Part shown: positions 8,516-16,794 of the stretch, in pieces | Position numbering within the stretch: position 1 is the first letter of the stretch | Layout of the letters: each line of letters starts with the position of its first letter | NCBI GenBank assembly: GCA_019637105.1 | Contig: JAHBWF010000002.1 | Coordinates: 38,501-102,500, forward strand | Direction of reading: 5' to 3' | DNA length: 64,000 bases | Origin: Labilithrix sp. | GTDB lineage: Bacteria; Myxococcota_A; Polyangia; Polyangiales; Polyangiaceae | The notes under the pieces: model-generated | What the model was told of the DNA's origin: nothing | Databases searched by the model: none | Seen by the model: the letters and a program-made list of their open reading frames with translations, nothing else | Program-made: the position numbers and the translations under genes

Positions 8516-10366
8516 ATGGCCATGGAACGCAAGAAGAAGGCGGCGACCGAGAGCGGCGCCATGCTTTTCATCCTCGCTGCGATCGTCGTCGCCGTGAACA
8601 CGCTCAGCTACTTCATGTACTGGCGCAAGGACATGACGAAGGCGGAGAAGTACACGCTGTCGGAGGGCAGCGGGCGCCTCATCCGCTCGATCAAGGACGG
8701 TGAGAAGATCGAGGTCGAGGCGTACGTCACGCGCGGCCTCCCGAAGCTCGACGCCTTCGTCCGCGATCTGCGCGATCTCCTCCAGCAGTACAAGGAGAAG
8801 GGCGGCGGCAAGTTCGACTACACGATCATCGAGCCGAAGACGGAGGAGGAGCGCAAGAAGGCCGAGGAGGCCGGGCTCCAGAAGCTCCAGCGGATCGAGG
8901 GCTCGGACACCGAGGACAAGGCCGAGGTCGCGCAGGGCTACATGGGCCTCGTCTTCACCTACAAGACGCAGCGCGAGAAGATCCCGGTCCTCTCTCCGGA
9001 CAACAACACCGGCCTCGAGTTCTGGATCACCAACAAGATCCGCGAGCTGAAGGACGCGGGCGACAAGACGAAGCACAAGCTCGGCGTCCTCACCGGTCAC
9101 GACGAGCTCGAAGCTCGGACGCGAACTCGTCCCCGGCGGCGGCCGGCAGGGCGGCCCGACGATCCAGGGATCATCGGTCAGTACTTCCCGTTCTACGAGA
9201 TCAAGGAGGTCGACCTGAAGAACGGCGACGCCGAGGTCGACGAGGAGCTCGACGGCCTGCTCATCACGCAGCCGGGCAAGGACCTCTCCGAGAAGGAGCT
9301 CCGCCGCATCGACCAGTTCGTCATGCGCGGCAAGAGCCTCGCCGTGCTCGCCAGCGCGGTCAACGTGAAGGCCGGCGACCCGACGATGAACGCGACGCTC
9401 GACACGCACGGGCTCGAGAAGCTCCTCGACGGCTACGGCATCGTCATGAACAAGGACGTCGTCCTCGAGTTCGGCCGTCCGTTCCGCGTCCGCGTCGACA
9501 CGCTCACCGGTCCGCGCACGATGATCTTCCCGCAGGTGCTCGACGTCCGCGAGGACAGCCGCTTCACCGGCGACGAGGTCCTGCTCGACACGAGCTTCGC
9601 CGCGTTCTTCCGCATCCCGCAGGCGTCGTTCCCGTTCGCCTCGTCGCTGACGTTGAAGAAGGACAAGCAGCCCCAGCTCGGCGACAAGCTGCGCGTCATC
9701 GCGCGCTCGACGCCGGCGGCGCTCACCGAGACCGGCGACACCGTCGACCTCAAGCCGGCGCGCCAGTGGCGCCCGAAGGGCAACTTCCAGCAGCACGCGA
9801 TCGCCGCGACCGCGGAGGGCAAGCTCAAGACCGCGTTCCCCGAGGGCGACAAGATGGGCGTCGAGACGCCGGCCGAGGCCTCGAACAACGCGCGCGTGCT
9901 CGTCATCTCGTCGGCGCAGTTCTTCGCCAACCCGTTCGTCCGCTCCGGGCAGGGCCCCGACCTCGGCCAGATGGGCATGATGATGCCCGGAGGCGGCGGC
10001 GACGAGTTCCTCAACGCGATCGCCGGGCCGTACGTCCAGCTCATCGGCACGACGTTCATCCTCCAGACGAAGAACCTCCTCGACTGGATGACGGGCGACG
10101 TCGACCTCCTCGCCGCGAGCGCGAAGATCCTCATGGAGCCGAACCTCGCCTACGGCGACGTCGTCAAGCCCAAGGCGGGCGAGGAGATGACGGAGGAGCA
10201 GCTCAAGAAGGAAGAGGACCGCATCAAGAAGGAGCGCAAGACGCGGCAGTACTGGATCGAGGGGACGATGACCCTCGGCATCCCGCTGGTGTTCGCCGGG
10301 CTCGGCCTGGTCCTCTGGCGCATCCGCGAGGCGCGCCGCCAGAACGTCGATCTCCTCGCCGCCTGA
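8516..10366 (+). CDS. GldG-family ABC auxiliary protein with internal frame-swapped segment
   Basis: 616 residues. A membrane segment (about 17-38) is followed by a large soluble domain typical of GldG (KYTLSEGSGRLIRSI, KLGVLTGHDE), and a second membrane segment lies near the C-terminus (LGIPLVFAGLGLVLWRIREA). It probably forms the extracytoplasmic partner of the ATPase and permease. Residues about 199-218 (ARTRTRPRRRPAGRP) look foreign. Reading the same bases one position later gives KLGRELVPGGGRQGGPTIQG, which fits the family, and the normal frame resumes at IIGQYFPFY. This implies one extra base near 9110 and one missing base near 9169, either real or a sequence error. Confidence 0.85.
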   Translation: MAMERKKKAATESGAMLFILAAIVVAVNTLSYFMYWRKDMTKAEKYTLSEGSGRLIRSIKDGEKIEVEAYVTRGLPKLDAFVRDLRDLLQQYKEKGGGKFDYTIIEPKTEEERKKAEEAGLQKLQRIEGSDTEDKAEVAQGYMGLVFTYKTQREKIPVLSPDNNTGLEFWITNKIRELKDAGDKTKHKLGVLTGHDELEARTRTRPRRRPAGRPDDPGIIGQYFPFYEIKEVDLKNGDAEVDEELDGLLITQPGKDLSEKELRRIDQFVMRGKSLAVLASAVNVKAGDPTMNATLDTHGLEKLLDGYGIVMNKDVVLEFGRPFRVRVDTLTGPRTMIFPQVLDVREDSRFTGDEVLLDTSFAAFFRIPQASFPFASSLTLKKDKQPQLGDKLRVIARSTPAALTETGDTVDLKPARQWRPKGNFQQHAIAATAEGKLKTAFPEGDKMGVETPAEASNNARVLVISSAQFFANPFVRSGQGPDLGQMGMMMPGGGGDEFLNAIAGPYVQLIGTTFILQTKNLLDWMTGDVDLLAASAKILMEPNLAYGDVVKPKAGEEMTEEQLKKEEDRIKKERKTRQYWIEGTMTLGIPLVFAGLGLVLWRIREARRQNVDLLAA

Positions 10367-10398
10367 CCTCCTCTTCGACCCGAGATAGCCAAGCCATC

Positions 10399-11445
10399 AT
10401 GAGCCAGAGCACGAAGCTGTACGCAGGTGTGATCGTCCTCGCCGCGCTCGGCGGCGCCATCTACTACGCCAAGGACAAGGACTCGAAGATCGGGACCTCG
10501 TCGACCACGAGCGCGGAGCTCCCCGAGCTCAAGGCGCCGGACGAGCTCGACAAGATCAGCGTCACGAACGGCGACAAGGGCGAGATCGTCCTCGAGAAGA
10601 AGGGCGAGAAGTGGGCGATGACCAAGCCCGTGGAGGCGCCGGCCAACCAGGGCAACGTCGACCAGCTCGTGAAGAACCTGAAGGACCTCAAGGCCAAGGA
10701 GGTCATCGTCTCCACGGCCTCCGAGGACTCCAAGAAGGACTACGACTTCGTCGCCGAGAAGGGCGTCCACGTCGTCGCGTTCAAGGGCGGCGAGAAGAAG
10801 GTCGACCTCACGTTCGGCAGCTCGGGTCAGCGCGGTCAGATGGCGATGGTCGACGGCAAGCCGGGCATCTACGCCGTCACCGGCTACTCGAGCTACCTGT
10901 ACACGCGCGAGCCGAAGGGCTTCCGCGAGACCGAGATCTTCAAGTACGACGACCAGAACGCCAACGGCCTCGTCATCGAGAAGAAGGACGGCCAGCTCTC
11001 CTTCACCAAGGAAGGCGACAAGTGGTCGGGCACCTGGAAGGGCCGGCCGATCGATCGCTTCGACGAGGAGAAGGTCAAGGACGCGGTCCGCGCGTTCAAG
11101 GCGCTCACGGCCGACGACTTCGGCGACGGCAAGACGCCCGCGGACACGGGCCTCGACAAGCCCGAGTCGACCGTCACCGTCCAGCTCAAGGACAACGCCG
11201 GCAAGTTCGTGGTGAAGGTCGGCGGCGTCTCGACCGGCACGAACCGCTGGGCGATGAAGGAGGGCTCGGACACGATCTACAGCATCCCGTCGTACTCGGC
11301 GGACTGGGCGACGGCCGAGGTCGCCAAGTTCCAGAAGGCGGCCGACGCCGGCGCGGGCGACGCGCCGAAGAAGCTCGACGTGCCGAGCATCCCCGGGATG
11401 CCGCACGGCATGCCCCACGGCGACGACGACGGCCACGGTCACTGA
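10399..11445 (+). CDS. DUF4340 domain-containing protein
   Basis: 348 residues. An N-terminal membrane anchor (LYAGVIVLAALGGAIYYA) is followed by a Lys/Asp-rich extracytoplasmic domain with repeated motifs such as ISVTNGDKGEIVLEKKGEKW, characteristic of DUF4340 proteins. These regularly follow GldG-like genes in deltaproteobacterial ABC operons, and here the gene lies 32 nt downstream of the GldG gene. The tail is His/Gly/Met-rich (MPHGMPHGDDDGHGH), possibly metal-binding. Exact function is unknown. It ends the operon; a hairpin followed by T residues lies just beyond. Confidence 0.85.
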   Translation: MSQSTKLYAGVIVLAALGGAIYYAKDKDSKIGTSSTTSAELPELKAPDELDKISVTNGDKGEIVLEKKGEKWAMTKPVEAPANQGNVDQLVKNLKDLKAKEVIVSTASEDSKKDYDFVAEKGVHVVAFKGGEKKVDLTFGSSGQRGQMAMVDGKPGIYAVTGYSSYLYTREPKGFRETEIFKYDDQNANGLVIEKKDGQLSFTKEGDKWSGTWKGRPIDRFDEEKVKDAVRAFKALTADDFGDGKTPADTGLDKPESTVTVQLKDNAGKFVVKVGGVSTGTNRWAMKEGSDTIYSIPSYSADWATAEVAKFQKAADAGAGDAPKKLDVPSIPGMPHGMPHGDDDGHGH

Positions 11446-11468
11446 GCGTCGACGGCGCTCGCACGAGC

Positions 11469-11507
11469 CAGGCGCGGAGGCGAGGGCCCCGCGCCTGTTT
11501 CGTTTCG
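11469..11507 (+). terminator. Intrinsic terminator after the ABC operon
   Basis: CAGGCGCGG (11469-11477) pairs perfectly with CCGCGCCTG (11489-11497) around an 11-nt loop, followed by TTTCGTTTCG. It lies 24 nt after the DUF4340 stop, between convergent genes. Confidence 0.65.
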
Positions 11508-11547
11508 ACGTGCCGCGCGCCGCGTGGTCGTGGGCGCGCCGCGCCGC

Positions 11548-12786
11548 TCAGGGGAGCGTCGCCTTCACGTGCGCGAGCAGCGTGCTCATGTCGAGGCGCC
11601 GGCCGTCCTTGAAGTAGCGCGTCAGCTTCGGGCTCGTCGCGGAGCCTTCGAGGACGAGGCGCTCGACGTCCGCCGCGCTATAGGCGGCCCGCTTCGTCTT
11701 GAGGTACTGGACGACGCGGGAGACGGCCCCGGCGACCATCGGGCCGGAGTACGACGTCCCGATCTGCACGCTGTAGCGGCCCTCCGCGAAGTCCCCGCCC
11801 GACGACGCGGCCATCCCCGGCGCGGCGAGCTCGACGTACGTCGGGCCGTAGTTCGAGAACTGCGCGTAGAAGTCCCCGTCCTCGTCGATCGAGCCGACGG
11901 CGATCACGCCCGGGATCGTCGAGTAGCGCGTGGGATAGACGGCGCGCCGGTCGACGTCGATCCTCGAGTTGCCCGCGGCCATCACGACGACCGTGCCCTG
12001 CCTCGTCGCGGTCTCGAGCAGCTCCCTGAACTCGGGGACGTCCTTCTCGCCGCCCTGGCTGCCGAGCGGCCAGCTCATCGAGATGACGTCGACGCGTCGC
12101 TCCACGGCGAAGCGCAGCGACGCGAGGTTGTCCGTCTCGAGATCGCGGACGAAGAGATCGAGCTTGGCGGAGGGGTTCACGCCGACGATGCCTCGGCCGG
12201 GCGCGCCGCGGCCCGCGATCAACCCCGCGAGCATCGTGCCGTGCACGAGCTTGATCGGCTCCTCTCCGAGCGCGGGGAGCGGCACCCGTTCGGGGACGTC
12301 GGGCGCGACGTCGCGGCACGCGCTCTTGCCGAGATCGAAGGTCGTGCAGCCGGCCTCGAGGAAGTTCCACGTGATGTCGACGGACGGCGCGATGTCGGGA
12401 TGGTCCGTGATGAAGGAGAGGTCCAGGATCGCGACCGTGACCGGCGCGCGGTCGTACGCCGACCACTCCGCCGCGGCCTCCCAGTAGTGGATCGCGTCGA
12501 GGTGCGGGAGGCACACGAGCGTCGTGTAGGCGTTCCCCAGCGGCATCCGGACGCCGTCGGCGCACGCGCGGCCCGGTTGCGTCGGCGTCTCCGCCGGCTC
12601 GGCGGTCGTCTCCGCCGCCGCCGGATCGTCGATCGGCGGCGGGGCGTCGTCGTCGCTCTCGGCGACCTCGGCGCGCGGCCTCGCGGGAGAGCCGGTGCCA
12701 TCGCATGCGACGAGCGCGACGAGGCTCGCGCACGCGAGGGCGACGAGTTTTCGTGTCTGCGAAGCGTGGGTCTCGAGGCCGTTCAT
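11548..12786 (-). CDS. Subtilisin-like serine protease (S8), lipoprotein
   Basis: 412 residues. The signal peptide ends ALVAC (Cys28). A Pro/Ala/Glu-rich linker leads to the peptidase domain. The catalytic triad is visible as Asp122 in AILDLSF (DLS instead of the usual DSG/DTG), His182 in VHGTMLAG and the Ser in GTSYSGPM near residue 350; the oxyanion Asn lies in MAAGNSR. It probably cleaves proteins at the cell surface. It is a single gene, convergent with the ABC operon and divergent from leucine dehydrogenase. Confidence 0.88.
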   Translation of the reverse strand: MNGLETHASQTRKLVALACASLVALVACDGTGSPARPRAEVAESDDDAPPPIDDPAAAETTAEPAETPTQPGRACADGVRMPLGNAYTTLVCLPHLDAIHYWEAAAEWSAYDRAPVTVAILDLSFITDHPDIAPSVDITWNFLEAGCTTFDLGKSACRDVAPDVPERVPLPALGEEPIKLVHGTMLAGLIAGRGAPGRGIVGVNPSAKLDLFVRDLETDNLASLRFAVERRVDVISMSWPLGSQGGEKDVPEFRELLETATRQGTVVVMAAGNSRIDVDRRAVYPTRYSTIPGVIAVGSIDEDGDFYAQFSNYGPTYVELAAPGMAASSGGDFAEGRYSVQIGTSYSGPMVAGAVSRVVQYLKTKRAAYSAADVERLVLEGSATSPKLTRYFKDGRRLDMSTLLAHVKATLP

Positions 12787-12999
12787 GACGACGGGGTTTG
12801 CAGCGGTCGTGCCGCGAGGCGCGACGGTTCGTCCTGCGACGGCGCCCGCGCGCGCGTGCGCGGATCGGGCTCGCGCGTTCGTCCGCCGCGTACCTCCCGC
12901 GTCCGGCTCAGCTCGACCGCGCGACGCCCCGCCGATGACGTGACGCGTCGTCGCTGCTCCTTGCCTGGCGGCGGCTCGTCTGTGCTAACGAGGATCGCG

Positions 13000-14064
13000 A
13001 TGGATCTCTTCGGGCACCTGAGGGCATACGACTACGGCGAGGTTCACTTCAAGCATGACAAGGCGTCCGGCTTGAAGGCGATCGTGGCGATCCACGACTC
13101 GCGCCTCGGCCCCGCGCTCGGCGGCTGTCGCTTCCTGCCGTACGACACGGACGAGGACGCCGTCGTCGACGCGCTGCGGCTCGCGCGCGGCATGACGTAC
13201 AAGGCGGCGCTCGCCGGGCTCGCGCACGGCGGCGGCAAGAGCGTCCTCATCCGGCCGAAGCAGCACTTCGACCGCGTCGCGATGTTCCGCGCCTTCGGCA
13301 AGTTCGTCGACGATCTCGGCGGGCACTACATCACCGCCGAGGACAGCGGCACCGGCCTCGAGGACATGGAGGTCATCCGCACCGTGACGAAGCACGTCAC
13401 CGGCGTCGGCCCCGCGCACGGCGGATCCGGCGATCCGTCGCCGTTCACCGCGCTCGGCGTCCGTCGCGGCATCGAGGCCTGCGTGAAGTTCACCATGAAG
13501 CGCGACTCGCTCGACGGCGTCCACGTCGCCGTCCAGGGGGTCGGCCACGTCGGCTATCACCTCTGCAAGGAGCTCCACGCCCAGGGGGCGAAGATCTCCG
13601 TCGCCGACGTCGATCCGCTGAAGGCCGAGCGCGCGCAGCGCGAGTTCGGCGCGGTCATCGTCCCGCTCGACCAGATCTTCGAGACCGAGTGCGACGTCGT
13701 CGCCCCGTGCGCGCTGGGCTCGGCGCTCAACGACACGACCATCCCGAAGATCAAGGCGCGGATCGTCGCGGGCGCCGCGAACAACCAGCTCGCGCAGCCG
13801 CGTCACGGCGACGACCTCCACGCGCGGGGCATCCTCTACGCGCCCGACTACGCGATCAACGCGGGCGGTCTCGTGAACGTCGCGCAGGAGGTCCAGGGGT
13901 ACGACGCGGCGAAGTCGCGCGAGAACACGATCAAGATCTTCGACACGATCTTCGAGATCGCCGATCGAAGCGCGAAGACCGGCACGCCGACCTACCGCAT
14001 CGCGGACATGCTCGTCGAGGAGAAGCTCGTGCGGGTGTCGAAGAACGGCGGCGCCAAGGGCTGA
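13000..14064 (+). CDS. Leucine dehydrogenase (Glu/Leu/Phe/Val family)
   Basis: 354 residues, close to the usual 360-366. It catalyses NAD-dependent oxidative deamination of branched-chain amino acids to 2-oxo acids in the cytosol. In myxobacteria this feeds iso-fatty-acid synthesis, but that role here is inference. The N-terminus MDLFGHL and the block SGLKAIVAIHDSRLGPALGG match the family. Lys80 in GGGKSV falls at the known catalytic position, and the Rossmann motif is VQGVGHVGYHL. ATG 13000 is chosen because the family starts here; the longer open frame upstream is non-homologous. Confidence 0.88.
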   Translation: MDLFGHLRAYDYGEVHFKHDKASGLKAIVAIHDSRLGPALGGCRFLPYDTDEDAVVDALRLARGMTYKAALAGLAHGGGKSVLIRPKQHFDRVAMFRAFGKFVDDLGGHYITAEDSGTGLEDMEVIRTVTKHVTGVGPAHGGSGDPSPFTALGVRRGIEACVKFTMKRDSLDGVHVAVQGVGHVGYHLCKELHAQGAKISVADVDPLKAERAQREFGAVIVPLDQIFETECDVVAPCALGSALNDTTIPKIKARIVAGAANNQLAQPRHGDDLHARGILYAPDYAINAGGLVNVAQEVQGYDAAKSRENTIKIFDTIFEIADRSAKTGTPTYRIADMLVEEKLVRVSKNGGAKG

Positions 14065-14072
14065 GCGCGTCC

Positions 14073-14096
14073 GGGCGCCGCCGCGCGCGGGCGCCC
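14073..14096. terminator. Hairpin between convergent genes
   Basis: GGGCGCC (14073-14079) pairs with GGCGCCC (14090-14096). It sits in the 34-nt gap between the leucine dehydrogenase stop and the end of the minus-strand lipoprotein gene, so it could serve both strands. There is no T-tract. Confidence 0.4.
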
Positions 14097-14098
14097 GT

Positions 14099-15478
14099 CT
14101 ACGGCGCGCCGCGGCCGACGCGCGCCGCGCCGGACGTACCGAGCTCGCGCCGCGCGACGTCGAGCGGGACGTCGCCCAGCGACGACCACGCGGTCGCGCG
14201 CGCGTAGACGTCGCCCGCGAGCAGGACCCGCACCGCCTCGCCGGCTCCGAGGGCCGCCACCGGGCGGGCGAGGGCGATGCGCTCGTAGCGGGCGCGGGTG
14301 CCGGGGAGGACCGGGACGAACAAGCGATGTCGGCCCTGCGTCTCGGCGATCGTCGCCGCGCCGCGCGCGACGTCGAGCGCCCACGAGGCGACCGCGACGT
14401 GATCGTGCATCGCCGCGAGGGCGATCGCGCGCGCCGCGTCGTCGTCGGCGTGCGCGACGAGGTGGCGGAGGTGGCACGCCGGCTCCCGCTCCTGCGGCGC
14501 CGCCATCGAGCGGACGGGCGAGCCGGGGACGGCGTCGAGGCACGGGCCGGAGACGAAGACCTGCTTCTCGAGGCTCGCCTCGAGCGAGTCGCGGCCCAGG
14601 CCGGCCGCCGCGACGGCCGCTTCGGTGCGCGCGCGGAGATCGGCCTCGGCCGCCGCGAGCTCGCGCGCGAGCTCGTCGGGAGACTCGGTGGTGCCGAGGT
14701 GCGCCCGCGCCCGCGCCGCGATCACGCCCCACTCGGACTCCGCCTTCGCCGCCGGCTTCGACGCCGCCGACTCGAGCGCTTCGCGCACGCGGACGAGCTC
14801 CTGCATCGCGCGGATGAACGCCGGGTTGGCCGCGATGCGCTCGAGCGCGTCGAGCGCGTCGTCGAGCTCGCGCGCGCGCACCACGTCGAGGGACGTCGCC
14901 GGATCGACCGACGCCGTCATCGCGTCGTAGACGCCGGCGAGCCGCCGCGCGAGCCAGCGGTCCGTGTCGGCGGCCTCCGCCGCGCTCCTCGGCACTCGCC
15001 ACGTCTGCACGATCGCGCGGACGAGGGAGCTGGCCGACCGCGGGAGCGCGCGCTCCTCCTCGAGCCGCGCCGCCTCTTCGTCGACGAGCCGCGCCAACAG
15101 GTCACGCTCGCTCGCGCGCTCGCGCGCGACGTTCGCGGGGAGCGCCGCGATCTTCTGCTTCGCGACCGCGAGGCCGCGCGCGCGCGCGTCGAACGAGAAC
15201 GGATCGATCGCGCCGTCGACGACGGCGAGGGTGGGATCCTCGCGCAGCACGGCGGCCATCGTCACGCGCCGCAGGTCGTCCTCGGACGGCATCACGCGGG
15301 TGCGCTGCGCGAGCCGGCGATCGACGGCGCCGAGGTCGCGCAGGATCTCGGCCTCGCGCTCGTCGAACGCCTCGGCGCCGATCTCGGCGTTCGTCGCCCG
15401 GCTCGCCGGCCGCCCTCGCGCGGGGGCGCACGCGGTCACGAGGACGACGAGGAGCGCCGGGAGGAGCGCGCGTCGCAT
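14099..15478 (-). CDS. Uncharacterised lipoprotein
   Basis: 459 residues. MRRALLPALLVVLVTAC is a clear lipoprotein signal (Cys17). The remainder is Ala/Arg/Glu-rich and largely helical, with long charged segments (DEREAEILRDLGAVDRRL, ELAREL AAAEADL) that could form coiled coils, and a C-terminal third with beta-rich character. I do not recognise a family. It is encoded 6 nt downstream of the YjbQ-family gene and is probably co-transcribed with it. Confidence 0.7.
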   Translation of the reverse strand: MRRALLPALLVVLVTACAPARGRPASRATNAEIGAEAFDEREAEILRDLGAVDRRLAQRTRVMPSEDDLRRVTMAAVLREDPTLAVVDGAIDPFSFDARARGLAVAKQKIAALPANVARERASERDLLARLVDEEAARLEEERALPRSASSLVRAIVQTWRVPRSAAEAADTDRWLARRLAGVYDAMTASVDPATSLDVVRARELDDALDALERIAANPAFIRAMQELVRVREALESAASKPAAKAESEWGVIAARARAHLGTTESPDELARELAAAEADLRARTEAAVAAAGLGRDSLEASLEKQVFVSGPCLDAVPGSPVRSMAAPQEREPACHLRHLVAHADDDAARAIALAAMHDHVAVASWALDVARGAATIAETQGRHRLFVPVLPGTRARYERIALARPVAALGAGEAVRVLLAGDVYARATAWSSLGDVPLDVARRELGTSGAARVGRGAP

Positions 15479-15484
15479 CCGCGT

Positions 15485-15925
15485 TCACTCCCCGAGGACC
15501 TTGACGATCAGCCGCTTGCTCCGCTGCCCGTCGAACTCGGCGTAGAAGACGCGCTGCCAGGTGCCGAGGTCGAGGCGGCCCTTGGTGATCGGGACGATCA
15601 CCTCGTGGTGGACGAGCAGCGATTTGAGGTGGGCGTCGCCGTTGTCCTCGCCGGTGCGATGATGCGCGTAGCCCTCCTTGAAGGGCGCGATCCCCTCCAG
15701 CCACTTCCAGATGTCCTCGTGGAGCCCGGGCTCGTCGTCGTTGACGAAGACGCCGGCCGTGATGTGCATCGCGCTGACGAGCATGAAGCCCTCGGCCACG
15801 CCCGCGCGCGCGAGCACCTCCTCCAGCCTCGGCGTGAGGTGCACGAGCTCGCGCTTCTTCTTGGTGTTGAACGTGAAGTACTCGGTGTGGCTCTTCATGG
15901 CGGGCTCGTCCTCGGGCACATCCAT
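15485..15925 (-). CDS. YjbQ/UPF0047 family protein
   Basis: 146 residues, the normal length for this compact family (some members were reported to have thiamine-phosphate synthase activity as a side reaction; the physiological role is unsettled). Conserved blocks are visible: FMLVSAMHITAGVFVND, DNGDAHLKSLL and RLDLGTWQRVFYAEFDG, including the conserved His and Glu/Asp residues. The ATG nine codons downstream (MKSHTEYF) is an alternative start that better matches short homologues. It is followed closely by the lipoprotein gene. Confidence 0.85.
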   Translation of the reverse strand: MDVPEDEPAMKSHTEYFTFNTKKKRELVHLTPRLEEVLARAGVAEGFMLVSAMHITAGVFVNDDEPGLHEDIWKWLEGIAPFKEGYAHHRTGEDNGDAHLKSLLVHHEVIVPITKGRLDLGTWQRVFYAEFDGQRSKRLIVKVLGE

Positions 15926-16009
15926 GGTGACACTCGACGCGCGCGCCGGCGATGTGCGAAGCAGGTGCGACGGAGATCGGCTGCGATCGGACGTGCTCGA
16001 ACCATGACC

Positions 16010-16729
16010 TCAGTCGTCGGTGTCGTCGCCCGGCGACAGCTCGATCGGATAGACGACGGTGACCCAGCCGTCCTTGGGGGGCGGCCGGAAGGCGAGGCTC
16101 AAGAGCGACTCTCGGATGCACGTCTCCATCTCGGGATCGCCGAAGGCTCCTGCGACGCCGCCGTCGAGCTCCGCCTCTTCGATGATCCCGCCGAGCTGGT
16201 CGTCGCCGACGATCTTGAAGACCATCTCGATCCGGCCGCCCGCGTCGGGTCTCCGCGTGAGCAGCTCCTCGTAGCAGCCGCGCGTCATCGGGACCATGTC
16301 CTCGCGGATGACGCTCTGCACGTAGGCTGGATCGATGATCGCCTCGGAGCTCGCCGGCGCCTGCGGGACCCGGCCTTGGCGCGCGACGGCCGCGGTGTCG
16401 CCCTCGCCGCGCGCCCACCCGGCGAGGATCCGACGCCGGAGCTCGTCGCGGACGGCCCGATCCGTCACGGTCCGGGCGATCGGCCCGCCGTCGTCGTCGT
16501 GGGCCGGCTCCCAGGGGGGCGCGGCGGAGGCCGGCGGCGCGCCGCGCGCGGCGGAGGCCTGCGCGAGGCCGTCCTCCGAGGCGCGTCCTCCTCCGGTGGC
16601 GCCGAGCCAGAACACCAGGCCCACCGCGAGGAAGAGCGCGACGAGGAACCCGATGGCGAGGGGACGTCCCTTCACGGACGTCACTATCGCAGCTCTGCGA
16701 CGGGAGCGTCCAGCCGCGCGCCGCGTCAT
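16010..16729 (-). CDS. AgmX/PglI C-terminal-domain protein, membrane anchored
   Basis: About 239 residues from ATG 16729. A basic N-terminus and one membrane segment (PLAIGFLVALFLAVGLVFWL) precede a Pro/Ala linker and a C-terminal domain of the AgmX/PglI type: VIREDMVPMTRGCYEELL, GRIEMVFKIVGDD and a late paired Cys (ETCIRESLLSLAFRPP), a TonB-C-like fold found in myxobacterial motility and envelope proteins. Start choice is uncertain: a GTG at 16684 directly before the membrane segment is also possible, and the longest frame would use TTG at 16774. Function unknown; probably periplasmic. Confidence 0.75.
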   Translation of the reverse strand: MTRRAAGRSRRRAAIVTSVKGRPLAIGFLVALFLAVGLVFWLGATGGGRASEDGLAQASAARGAPPASAAPPWEPAHDDDGGPIARTVTDRAVRDELRRRILAGWARGEGDTAAVARQGRVPQAPASSEAIIDPAYVQSVIREDMVPMTRGCYEELLTRRPDAGGRIEMVFKIVGDDQLGGIIEEAELDGGVAGAFGDPEMETCIRESLLSLAFRPPPKDGWVTVVYPIELSPGDDTDD

Positions 16730-16780
16730 CCGGCGCCCGGCGGGCGCGCGAGCGTTCGGACCCGAGCCGGCCAAGCTGGT

Positions 16781-16786
16781 GATACT
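16781..16786 (+). promoter_or_regulatory. -10 element GATACT, leaderless type
   Basis: GATACT followed by exactly 8 nt and then TTG 16795. Same arrangement as five other genes in the window, and it supports TTG as the radical SAM start. Confidence 0.35.
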
Positions 16787-16794
16787 TACGGGGT

